Below are positions 17,852 to 26,620 of a stretch of 64,000 nucleotides of DNA, piece by piece; the stretch's first letter is position 1; the number at the start of each line of letters is the position of its first letter. A model generated the notes under the pieces. That model had not been told where the DNA came from. It worked only from the letters and a program-made list of their open reading frames with translations, and did not search any database. The DNA is from Candidatus Bathyarchaeota archaeon (GTDB taxonomy: Archaea; Thermoproteota; Bathyarchaeia; Bathyarchaeales; Bathycorpusculaceae): assembly GCA_026014665.1 (NCBI GenBank), contig JAOZHX010000019.1, positions 124,001 to 188,000 of the forward strand, given 5' to 3'. A program made the translations under genes and the position numbers.

Positions 17852-20800
17852 CTAAGAGTCTATAAATGGGAATTTCACCTTTTTTCTTAATAATGTAGGG
17901 ATTATCATGCTTGCAAAGACAACAAAGAGTATTATGATAATCGAAGATGACAAAAGATTCTCCCAAGGTATTGCAGTAAGCTCCCAATACAGCATGGAAA
18001 GTTTTGTTAACTGAGGCACGCTGAAACGCCCTGAATATGTTAAGTTTGTAAGAAGTATTACATTATTGCTTGAACAGTTAAAGTTGAAATGGGTTCTTCC
18101 TATAATTTGTACCTGTGAATCATGCACTGGCTGAATATAATTTGGAAAGTACGCATTGAAAAAAGTCGAATTTCCATCAACAGAGAAAGTTGCGTCACGC
18201 ATAAACAATAAGATTTCATCAAATCTTGGAACATTTGTTGAGAAATTAAACTTTGCATCTGAAGTTTCTATTGCATAATTTGCTATCGTAATATTTTCTA
18301 TGGTTAACGTTCCCGATTCCAAGTTTATACTGAAAGTTTGGTTATTCGCTGCGACAGATAAATCGACGCTGCTACCTTCTGTTATTTGGATGGTAGCATT
18401 GAAATTTGATTTCAATAGTAACACCCCGTAGCTACTATAATTTGTAGGTATTATAGAAATATTTCCAGAATCTACCATAAATTGAACCTTTCCTTTATAG
18501 TTGAAATTATCAATTGTAACTCCTTCTATTGTACTCTGTTTAATACTTAACCCATTTATCGTTCCATTGCCATTCAATATTAGTTTACTAACGCCAAATT
18601 GGTTAAAAGGCAATATAGAAGGAGATTCAATTTTGACTGATCCTTGAAGCGATATGCAATCTCTTATCCAAATGGTGCTATAGAACATATACATCCATCG
18701 TTTTTCAAAAAGCACATCAGTGAAATCCGTTGTTTGCAAACCTAATTGGCAAAAGATGCCACCTAACTTTGTAAAGTCTGATGCGTTTTTGTCTTCTTCA
18801 AGCGCCTTAAATAAGGAATCAATAAAAAAGTAGATTATTTCACCTTTACCCACCTGCTTAGAGAGTGCTAATGGAGTAGAATTGTTGTTATCATTATTGT
18901 ATGTTGAGATGATTTTTATGTTCTCATCGCTTGAAGCAAAAAAAGGAATTGATAAAGGATTAATTTTAGTGGTTCCAGATGAACTCACGATACTGTTTGC
19001 GTATAAGGTAACATTTGAGTTACAGGCAACAGAAAGTGTCCTTGCGAAATCGCCTAATCCATCGCTATCAAGCACTATCAAATGTCCGCCATTGTTAACC
19101 CAAGTAAGATAATCAGTAATTTGTTCAGCAGTCCAGTTTTTATCGGAAGGCAAAATAATATACTTGCTGTTGAAAATTGAGTTATCTTCAGTAATTTTAA
19201 TAGAATAATCTATTCCTGATTCCGCTAGCATGGATATGGGAAAATAAAATGTAGTGGTATCAAAATCCCCGATGCTTGAAGCATCTAAAGCCTTAAACAT
19301 GTAACTAGGGATTGCTAGTGAAAGGTTGGAATCAGAACTGGGAGGATTCATTTTAGGAACTTGATAGATAATCACCTCACTATTCTGAAAAATTATTGGA
19401 AGATATTTTATTAAATGTCCTGCAACATATCCGTTTGAGTGCAATGCGTTAATTTCACATTTGGTCGCAAAAAAATACGTAATATTGAGTGAATAAAGCA
19501 TTTTCAAAGCCAATTCAGGATTTATTATATCTACAAATTGTAAGGAAGGACTGATAGTAAACCAGTAAACTGATCTAATATGATTCATGCCAGAGAAGGT
19601 GTACGCTAAACGATTTGAAATCGTTGAAAGCCCAAGAACAGTTGAACCTGCGGGAGCATTTGCCCTTAAGAAGTCAAGTGCTTGCAATTGCGCGTTTGAA
19701 AAATTAGCATATGGATCACTTTGAGATTTGATTGAAATATAATCAAGCGCCAGAACATTTGACCCAACTCCACTAACAATTATTAGGGAAATCAGGAAAC
19801 ATACAAATAGATTAAGAAAGGGTTTCCGTAACTTATTGGTTGAAAATCTCAGTTTTGCAAGTAAATTATTAACAAAATGTGCTCCAAAAATACTTAATGG
19901 AATAATCATAAAGGAATAGTAGAGACGTTTTTCCCAATATGTTGTACTAGCAGGAAAATTAATGTTAATGTAAGATAGAGCCAACCCGGCTATGAAAAGC
20001 GCAATAAGCGATATAATTAGAAACTTTGTATTCGGTAATAATGACCGATTAACTACGATGTAAGTTATTCCCAGCAAACCTAAAAGTAGCGATAGACCAG
20101 AATTAATGGGATAAATATACCATGGCTTTAATCCAACATCTACAAGATTAGCAGTAACATTTAAGCTGAGAGTTGATTGCCAGACGATGAAAGAAAGAAA
20201 ATAAGCAAACCAAACAAAACATAGGAAAAACAAAACAATTTTTCGCGAAATTTTCAAAGAGATAGCTGTTCTTTGTTTAAAATAAATGAGGATAAAGGAT
20301 GCACAAACTACCACAAATAAATAAGGTAAGATTAAATCCATACTAAAGTAAAAATTGTTGAGGAAAGGAAGCCCTATAAGAAAGACCAAGAATAAACCTA
20401 GTAGAAGTGATAAGCTAAACCACTTAAGCTTTCCAAGATTTTCACGATTTGAGCAAACAATAAAACAGAAAAAAAATAGAACAAAAAATATTATTTCTGG
20501 ACTGTGAACAAGAAGGCCCTGTGCTACTAGAATAGCGGTTAAAAAACCTGTTATAAATGAAAAACTTTCTTGTCTAACCATAAGATAAATCAGAACAAAT
20601 AAAACTGAAAGTGAAAAATATTGAGGAATAGGACCATAAATGAAACTAGAGATTATATCATTATATGTGTAACTTCCTGCAGTATCTAAAGCTGTAACCC
20701 AACTATTTTGTGAACCTAACGAGAGAGCCACAATCCAGCCAAAACCAGCAAAAAGGGTAGCTATGAGCATCGCTATAACTGGAACACGTGGATGCTTATC

Positions 20801-21742
20801 GTTAACTATGCCTCGAACCATAACATAAAATGCCAAAACATAAAAGAAGTTTATAAAAGCATAAACCATCCAACCGTTAAGAGATGGAAAACCAGTTAAC
20901 TCAAATACAGACAGATAATGAAGAGAGAACCAAGTTTCAGCATGTAAGTAAGAAAGATGAGAAGAAGAAAGCAAATCACCTTTTGAAACATGTAGAAATG
21001 TATAATAATGTTCCCACATGTCGCCAGTTGAACCCAATTTATAACTTGAATAGTAAGTTAACCAACCAACAACAAAAAATAAGAGAACACATATCAAAAT
21101 CAGATAGTCTAATCGATAACATTTTGAGGATACTGATTGTATATTCGTTAGCTTTCTCGTCTTTAATGTTTCCAGTAGAAGCCCTATGAAAATTAATAGG
21201 TTGAAGCCAACAGTAACCCAATAGATATTCACAGTTGGTACATTTAAAATAATCAGGATATAAGAAAAAATTGCCATTGTGAAAACACTTACAAAAAAAG
21301 AGAGAACAAGCAAAACTAGCCCTCTATAGTTTCGCTTTCTATCTATGAGTCTAAGTAAACCATAACCCGGCAGAATACATGACAAAAACAAACCTGCCAA
21401 CAAGCGAATATAATTGAACATAGGAATAGACAACCAACTCATAAATTGTCCATCTGAAGCAAAAGGAACCAACAGAACAATCAAAATAGAAAGAGCATAT
21501 GCTATAAGGACAAGAAAGTCCCAATTTAGCTTGAAACCAAATTTATTCCAATTATTAAACAAATTGGCTGATTCATCTGCATCCTGTTGAGTTAAAAAGA
21601 AAACTAGGAATGCAAGTGCGCCGAGTACTATTGAAAAAAGGAAACGCAAGGGCATTTTGGATATTACCGAAATTGCAATCGTAACTATCAACGCTGTCAG
21701 CGCTCCTAATGTGTAAAAAATTAATTTTCCAGTAACTTTCAT
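17852..21742 (-). CDS. Very large membrane protein: GT-C-like core plus long extracellular beta-rich domain
   Basis: 1296 residues. Residues 1-690 hold some 17 hydrophobic segments; the first large outside loop has GSTGDMWEHYYTF, an Asp/Glu motif of GT-C type. Then comes an extracytoplasmic region: residues 700-820 with LDFLRANAPAGSTVLG, about 840-1030 with a ThuA/GATase-like strand order (GGHLIVLDSDGLGDFART), and about 1040-1260 of short repeated beta strands (LILNGNGTINGLSI, GTLTIENITI) with many N-x-S/T sites. It ends with a single membrane helix and KKVKFP. The repeats suggest a small beta-solenoid. Sugar transfer or sugar binding at the surface is inferred; no named family recognised. 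Confidence 0.75.
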   Translation of the reverse strand: MKVTGKLIFYTLGALTALIVTIAISVISKMPLRFLFSIVLGALAFLVFFLTQQDADESANLFNNWNKFGFKLNWDFLVLIAYALSILIVLLVPFASDGQFMSWLSIPMFNYIRLLAGLFLSCILPGYGLLRLIDRKRNYRGLVLLVLSFFVSVFTMAIFSYILIILNVPTVNIYWVTVGFNLLIFIGLLLETLKTRKLTNIQSVSSKCYRLDYLILICVLLFFVVGWLTYYSSYKLGSTGDMWEHYYTFLHVSKGDLLSSSHLSYLHAETWFSLHYLSVFELTGFPSLNGWMVYAFINFFYVLAFYVMVRGIVNDKHPRVPVIAMLIATLFAGFGWIVALSLGSQNSWVTALDTAGSYTYNDIISSFIYGPIPQYFSLSVLFVLIYLMVRQESFSFITGFLTAILVAQGLLVHSPEIIFFVLFFFCFIVCSNRENLGKLKWFSLSLLLGLFLVFLIGLPFLNNFYFSMDLILPYLFVVVCASFILIYFKQRTAISLKISRKIVLFFLCFVWFAYFLSFIVWQSTLSLNVTANLVDVGLKPWYIYPINSGLSLLLGLLGITYIVVNRSLLPNTKFLIISLIALFIAGLALSYININFPASTTYWEKRLYYSFMIIPLSIFGAHFVNNLLAKLRFSTNKLRKPFLNLFVCFLISLIIVSGVGSNVLALDYISIKSQSDPYANFSNAQLQALDFLRANAPAGSTVLGLSTISNRLAYTFSGMNHIRSVYWFTISPSLQFVDIINPELALKMLYSLNITYFFATKCEINALHSNGYVAGHLIKYLPIIFQNSEVIIYQVPKMNPPSSDSNLSLAIPSYMFKALDASSIGDFDTTTFYFPISMLAESGIDYSIKITEDNSIFNSKYIILPSDKNWTAEQITDYLTWVNNGGHLIVLDSDGLGDFARTLSVACNSNVTLYANSIVSSSGTTKINPLSIPFFASSDENIKIISTYNNDNNNSTPLALSKQVGKGEIIYFFIDSLFKALEEDKNASDFTKLGGIFCQLGLQTTDFTDVLFEKRWMYMFYSTIWIRDCISLQGSVKIESPSILPFNQFGVSKLILNGNGTINGLSIKQSTIEGVTIDNFNYKGKVQFMVDSGNISIIPTNYSSYGVLLLKSNFNATIQITEGSSVDLSVAANNQTFSINLESGTLTIENITIANYAIETSDAKFNFSTNVPRFDEILLFMRDATFSVDGNSTFFNAYFPNYIQPVHDSQVQIIGRTHFNFNCSSNNVILLTNLTYSGRFSVPQLTKLSMLYWELTAIPWENLLSSSIIIILFVVFASMIIPTLLRKKVKFPFIDS

Positions 21743-21797
21743 CTATTCAACCAGTCTATGATGGAGTTAAACCGTTAGATTGTGCAATTGTCAATTG

Positions 21798-22985
21798 CTA
21801 ATTTAACTCATTAATATCTTTGCAGATTGCGCTTAGAAAATCCTTAGAAAGCTGATTCCTATCAAAGTGTTTTTCGATTAGAATCCTAGCTTTTTTGCCA
21901 GCGTTTATTCTAAATTCTTTATCATTGTAAATCTTTGCTATAACCATAGCAAGCCCAATTTCATCCAAAGGGTTTGTACATAAGCCAATTTCATTTTCGC
22001 GTATTAACTTTGTTAATATTGAGTTATCGTATGAGGTTGTAATAACTGGTAATCCACAAGAACAATATTCATAAAACTTTGCTGGAAGGGAATTGCGCCA
22101 GAGAGGATTATCATCATATGGAATTATACCAACATGACAGTTAGACATTATTTCGGAAAGTCTTTTTTTATCGCATATTTCGCCGATATATTCTATATTA
22201 TTAGAAATGCCCAATAGAGCAGCTAAATCTAATATCTCTTTTACTTCACCTGAGCCAGCAATGATGAGTTTAATATTTATATCTCCCTCATCCACCAAAT
22301 GTTTAATGGATCTCAAAACTACATCTAACCTGTAATAGCCTCCAATATCGCCTGAATAAAATAGTTTGAAAAAGGTCGCATCTTTTTCACTGAGCGATGG
22401 TTTAAAAGTTTCTGTATCAGCGCCGTTCGTAACTAGTTCCACCTTACCTCTGCATCTCCTTCTCAATACAAATGCGGTATTCGTGGTTACCGTTACTATT
22501 AATTTAGACTTATCATATAGATAAGTCGCAATTTTTTTTATTTTATAAAAGACAGATGAAATTACGCTATTGCTTGATAGAGATATTATGTAATCTTCCC
22601 ACTCGTCTCTGTAATCAACCGCATATGATACCTTGAGTAAGTTGCAAGCTATCATTGATCCTAACCCAGTATTCCCCATAGGAACTGAGATTATTGCAAC
22701 GGATGGCCTCCTAGCGAGCAAAAAATAAGTTGAAGAAATGAACGAAAAAACGGCATTAAGTAAGAAAAATTTTGGGGAATCGGCACCTATACTCGGTATG
22801 CAATTGAAAATGTTGACTTGACCGACCTTTAAGTGTCCTCGTCTGCTAAAGGTTTTATTGCAAAAAGCACCTAAAATATCAACGGAATACCCCAATTTCG
22901 ACCAGCTGTCGGCGAAAAAACCTACACGCGCCCAGGCAGCACCTATGAAGGGATTAGTAAATCCTAGAACTATAAGGATTCTCAG
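21798..22985 (-). CDS. Glycosyltransferase family 4, probable CTG start
   Basis: GT-B glycosyltransferase. The C-terminal nucleotide-sugar half is clear: LFYSGDIGGYYRLD, IAGSGEV, IEYIGEI, then GIIPYDDNPLWRNSLPAKFYEYCSCGLPVITT. A TTG at 22895 would cut off the first Rossmann strand. The frame continues upstream as RILIVLGFTNPFIGAAWAR, the expected N terminus, up to a stop, with no ATG, GTG or TTG. CTG at 22983-22985 lies eight bases after GAAAGGG (22994-23000), so I extend to it, giving 395 residues. A frameshift or sequence error is the alternative. The 43-base gap to the upstream GT gene fits an operon. Confidence 0.83.
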   Translation of the reverse strand: MRILIVLGFTNPFIGAAWARVGFFADSWSKLGYSVDILGAFCNKTFSRRGHLKVGQVNIFNCIPSIGADSPKFFLLNAVFSFISSTYFLLARRPSVAIISVPMGNTGLGSMIACNLLKVSYAVDYRDEWEDYIISLSSNSVISSVFYKIKKIATYLYDKSKLIVTVTTNTAFVLRRRCRGKVELVTNGADTETFKPSLSEKDATFFKLFYSGDIGGYYRLDVVLRSIKHLVDEGDINIKLIIAGSGEVKEILDLAALLGISNNIEYIGEICDKKRLSEIMSNCHVGIIPYDDNPLWRNSLPAKFYEYCSCGLPVITTSYDNSILTKLIRENEIGLCTNPLDEIGLAMVIAKIYNDKEFRINAGKKARILIEKHFDRNQLSKDFLSAICKDINELN

Positions 22986-23028
22986 AAACGAAACCCTTTC
23001 AAAGATATATCAAGTTAATAGCGATTTG

Positions 23029-24321
23029 TTAACTTTGCAGTAAGTTACTGTACTGTTTATCTTTCGAAAGAATAGTGAGGTAGGTATTTCGCTCAATTTC
23101 AGAAACAAAATGCCAGCTATGTTGTTTTGCATATTCCCTCGCAACGTCGGAAAGTTCCTTAAGCAATTTTTCATTAGAAATTAATTCTACTAATATCATG
23201 GCAGAGTTTTTCACATCGCGAACATTTACAATGCAAACAGATTTGCAATCACCGTAAGCATTCAAAATACCTGGAAGACCATATGTGACAACAGGAAGAC
23301 CACAAGCTAATGCCTCACCGATAATTAATGGCCAAACATCTTTCATTGTAGGGTAAAGAAATACTTTTGCACGATTCATTTCATTCCATAATTTGAACTG
23401 CGGCAACCCTCTCAAAGGGTCGCATAAAAGAAATATATTTTTTTTAATATTTAAATTTTGAATAAGTTTATCAAATTCTTCAAATACATCAGGATTTTCA
23501 TAATAAACTACTCCAGCGATAGCCAGTTTCGCATCAGGAAGACGATCAACCACCGCACGCCATATTTTCGCAACTTCAAAAATCCCTTTCTGTGGGCTAA
23601 AATTGCCAGTTGCGTAAATAGCATCAAATTCTCTTGGAAAATCACTGGTTAATGAGACTATCTCCGTGTAATTTATTCCATTCCCTATACAGGTTGAAGC
23701 GATTTGTTTTTTCAGACCTATTTTTGAAATCGCCTCAGCAACAACCGAGCTGAGACAAAGTATATTAGCCGACGGAGATTCAAGCACTTTAAATGAAAGA
23801 TACCAAACAAAGGCTTCTAATATCGCTCTAAAATTCGACCTTTTAATACCTCTCAGAGATGTATAAAGTTCCTTATAAGATATAGCTTCTCTCTTTAAAC
23901 TTACATTCTGCACACCTACCGAGCCATAATACGGAATAGTATTCATAAAGACAGCGAATTTTCTAGCGGTAATCTTTGAAGCTACATACGACAAAATAGT
24001 TGCTTGTGGGTCTTCCGTCGGGCTCAGAATCAGGTTTATATTATTTTTTTTAATTTTTTTCAAAGCTCTGATTATTGAAAAAAGCATGGAAAAAAAAAAT
24101 TCAAGTATACCCAGAGTTACTGGAACAGGTAATTCATTTTTAAATTCAACAAAATGATACGCAATCTTTTCCCTATTGGCAGTTGCCAACACCTTTTGGA
24201 AACGAAGCCATCCTCCAGCCCCTTTTCCACTTGATGCCAAATTATTAAAACTTGATGGCACAAATGCTAATACAATTAATTTTCGTGCCGCACTTTCTAG
24301 ATCATCTGACGAATTTTTTAT
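23029..24321 (-). CDS. Glycosyltransferase family 4, non-standard start
   Basis: GT-B glycosyltransferase of about 430 residues. C-terminal half: IYATGNFSPQKGIFEVAKIW, LAIAGVVYYENPDVFEEF, and KVFLYPTMKDVWPLIIGEALACGLPVVTYGLPG, with the E-x7-E-like motif of GT4. A GTG at 24261 would begin inside the first beta strand; upstream the frame reads ARKLIVLAFVPSSFNN and stays open to a TAA, with no ATG/GTG/TTG. AAGGAG at 24332-24337 is ten bases before an ATA (24321) and one base before a CTG (24330), so ATA is my choice with low certainty about the exact codon. It transfers a sugar to the lipid-linked glycan; sugar unknown. Confidence 0.83.
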   Translation of the reverse strand: MKNSSDDLESAARKLIVLAFVPSSFNNLASSGKGAGGWLRFQKVLATANREKIAYHFVEFKNELPVPVTLGILEFFFSMLFSIIRALKKIKKNNINLILSPTEDPQATILSYVASKITARKFAVFMNTIPYYGSVGVQNVSLKREAISYKELYTSLRGIKRSNFRAILEAFVWYLSFKVLESPSANILCLSSVVAEAISKIGLKKQIASTCIGNGINYTEIVSLTSDFPREFDAIYATGNFSPQKGIFEVAKIWRAVVDRLPDAKLAIAGVVYYENPDVFEEFDKLIQNLNIKKNIFLLCDPLRGLPQFKLWNEMNRAKVFLYPTMKDVWPLIIGEALACGLPVVTYGLPGILNAYGDCKSVCIVNVRDVKNSAMILVELISNEKLLKELSDVAREYAKQHSWHFVSEIERNTYLTILSKDKQYSNLLQS

Positions 24322-24345
24322 TGGCTTCAGTCTCCTTAAGCTTAG

Positions 24346-25410
24346 TCAACCATAAGATCGTTGTGAGCAGTTTGTCATGTGAAATCTTTGAATTTGTGAA
24401 TATTCATTTATCATTTCTTGTAAAGACGCAAAAAAAGAAGAAGTAAATAATATGCTATAAGGTTTGGTTTTATTAGTTCGGATCTCAGATCGCTTATGCA
24501 GTATCGATCTTAAATTTTTTAAGATCCAAATGTGAGCCTGGAAAATAGCTTTAACTTCATTTCTCCTTCTCCGTTTAATTGAAGATATAAAGATAAAAAT
24601 ATAGTATATCAATGAAAGGATAATTCCTTGAATGACATGCTTCAAGTCGTAATTCTTTAAAATATTCATATACGAGTTCTTCGCGGCATGGAAAACCATA
24701 GAAGTTGATACTCTGCTTCCCCACCCACCGGTCCCACCACCGACGTGATAAAAAACAGATGCAGGAGCATAGATTACTTGATAACCATACAGCCAAGTTC
24801 TTAAACCAAAATCGGTATCTTCAAGTGAGGTAAAATAGGCTTCATCAAACTTTCCTATAGATTCGAAAACATCTTTCTTAATTAACATACTTGCACCATA
24901 TGGTTGAATAATAAATTTGGGTTTAGTATAATACTTATCATCTTTCCGACCAAAATTTATGCAAAAGCCCCTACCGATAAAGGTTGCCTTTGAGCCACCG
25001 TGGTCAATTATTTCTGGTTTATCAATAAATAAAGACTTGCTTGTCACCACTGCATTAGGAAAACTTAATGCAACCTTAATTAGTTCTGTGAGCCAATTTT
25101 TGTCGACGAGCACGTCATTATTGAGAAAAACAATATACTCCCCTGTAGCTATTTTTACGCCATTATTATTTCCACCCGTAAAACCATAATTTTGATCCAA
25201 GGGAAGAAGTTTAACCCATGAATAATTCTTTCTAACATAATCAACTGAGCCATCGGAAGAAAAATTATCAACCAAAATAATTTCTAGCATGTTTTTGGGA
25301 TAATCGATTTTATCTAAGGAAGTAAGGCAACCATCAAGATACTTTTTACCATTATAATTAAGTATAATTACGCTAACGCTAGGAAGAGAGTAATTTTCTG
25401 TCTTAACCAT
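24346..25410 (-). CDS. Glycosyltransferase family 2 (rhamnosyltransferase-like)
   Basis: 354 residues with GT-A fold: SVIILNYNGKKYLDGCLTSL, ILVDNFSSDGSVDYV, NYGFTGGNNNGV, FLNNDVLVDKNWL (DxD-like metal site), GASMLIKKDVFESIGKFDEAYF and TSLEDTDFGLRTWLYGYQ. This matches the WbbL/rhamnosyltransferase subgroup. After residue 265 there is one hydrophobic segment (IILSLIYYIFIFISS) and a basic tail, probably a membrane-surface anchor. The start (ATG at 25410) overlaps the upstream GT4 stop by eight bases. The donor cannot be read from the sequence. Confidence 0.9.
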   Translation of the reverse strand: MVKTENYSLPSVSVIILNYNGKKYLDGCLTSLDKIDYPKNMLEIILVDNFSSDGSVDYVRKNYSWVKLLPLDQNYGFTGGNNNGVKIATGEYIVFLNNDVLVDKNWLTELIKVALSFPNAVVTSKSLFIDKPEIIDHGGSKATFIGRGFCINFGRKDDKYYTKPKFIIQPYGASMLIKKDVFESIGKFDEAYFTSLEDTDFGLRTWLYGYQVIYAPASVFYHVGGGTGGWGSRVSTSMVFHAAKNSYMNILKNYDLKHVIQGIILSLIYYIFIFISSIKRRRRNEVKAIFQAHIWILKNLRSILHKRSEIRTNKTKPYSILFTSSFFASLQEMINEYSQIQRFHMTNCSQRSYG

Positions 25411-26614
25411 CTGGTAAGTTCCTAAAGAGTGATCTCATTTTCAAACCTATAGCGTTGATTGAAGCGCTTATTTCCACAAATTTCTGTCCATTCGAACCCA
25501 TTAGTCTACATAGTTTTTGATTCTCTTTTAAACAGAATACAGCTTGGGCTAGAGCTTGAAAATCACCAGGATTTACTGTCAACCCTGAACTGGTTTCTAT
25601 TACGTAATGTGAAGGCAATCCTTGACTACATGAAATTATGGGTTTTCCCACAGCTTGATATTCATATAGCTTGGACGACATGCCACGATAAGGCGTTTTA
25701 AAATCTGCAAGCGGCAAAATCAGCACGTCCGCTTGACTCAAGAACTCGCTTACTGCCTCACGGGGTAGCAGTTTATCGATAATCTGCACATTTTTCAATT
25801 TCAATTCTTTTACTCTCGATTGCATAGAGCCTAAGAGTTCGCCTTTTCCCTGAATAATAAACTCGACATCGCTATTTGATTCTTGAATTATTTTTGCTGC
25901 TTGGAAGACTTGTTCAAAATCGTAAGCAATTGAGAAGCCGCCTGAGTACATAACCACAAATTTGCCGCTGTTACCGCGTTTAGGATAAGGTTTGAAGACT
26001 TCAAGATCCACGCCGCCCCTGACTACTTGGATCATGCGTCTGTTGACGCCATAGCGCGCTATGGTTTCGACATATCCAGGGCTGATTGGTGTGGCTGCTT
26101 TGACCTTTGAGAATAAGAATCTGGCGAAAAACTCTGCAAGTTTTGATGTTGCTGAGCCTCGTTTCACAAGGTTTAAGTCGTATAGGTCTTCGATTATTAG
26201 GTCGTCAACGTTTGAGACGACGGGTTTTCTTTTTATGCCGCCGTACGCGATTGCTGGAATGAGCACGAATATGTCTGGGTTTGCTGCCCAAATTACGTCA
26301 ATATTTCCAACGAGAAGGAGAGCAAACATTGATGAAACGATGAAAGAGGTGAAAATGAAGAGCCTTCTTAAAATTCCCTTTGATTCTAAGGGCAGTATCC
26401 AAGTGCGGATAATCCTAATTTTTCCAGCGTACTCGACCTTCAGCGGTTTGGAGTGGTATTCTTTGGGGATTTTTCCTGTTGGATAATGTGGAAAAGCCGT
26501 GACTACTGTGACGTTGCAGTTGTTTATGGAGAGGCCTTTTGCAACGTTGCTTGCTCGGGTTGCTGCGCCGCCGAGGTCGGGTGGGAAGTATTCGCCTATT
26601 ATGAGAACGTTCAA
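25403..26614 (-). CDS. Glycosyltransferase family 4 (WbuB-like)
   Basis: 403 residues, full GT-B enzyme. N terminus: MNVLIIGEYFPPDLGGAATR, with the donor/acceptor loop GGAATRA. A hydrophobic stretch near residue 90 (LFIFTSFIVSSMFALLLVG) suggests membrane association. The C-terminal half includes VMYSGGFSIAYDFEQV, FIIQGKGELL, VSEFLSQADVLILPLADF and SKLYEYQAVGKPIISCSQG. This layout is typical of WbuB/fucosaminyl- or N-acetylhexosaminyl-transferases of O-antigen loci. ATG at 26614 follows the upstream stop by six bases. Donor sugar not determined. Confidence 0.9.
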   Translation of the reverse strand: MNVLIIGEYFPPDLGGAATRASNVAKGLSINNCNVTVVTAFPHYPTGKIPKEYHSKPLKVEYAGKIRIIRTWILPLESKGILRRLFIFTSFIVSSMFALLLVGNIDVIWAANPDIFVLIPAIAYGGIKRKPVVSNVDDLIIEDLYDLNLVKRGSATSKLAEFFARFLFSKVKAATPISPGYVETIARYGVNRRMIQVVRGGVDLEVFKPYPKRGNSGKFVVMYSGGFSIAYDFEQVFQAAKIIQESNSDVEFIIQGKGELLGSMQSRVKELKLKNVQIIDKLLPREAVSEFLSQADVLILPLADFKTPYRGMSSKLYEYQAVGKPIISCSQGLPSHYVIETSSGLTVNPGDFQALAQAVFCLKENQKLCRLMGSNGQKFVEISASINAIGLKMRSLFRNLPDG

Positions 26615-26620
26615 GTTTTT

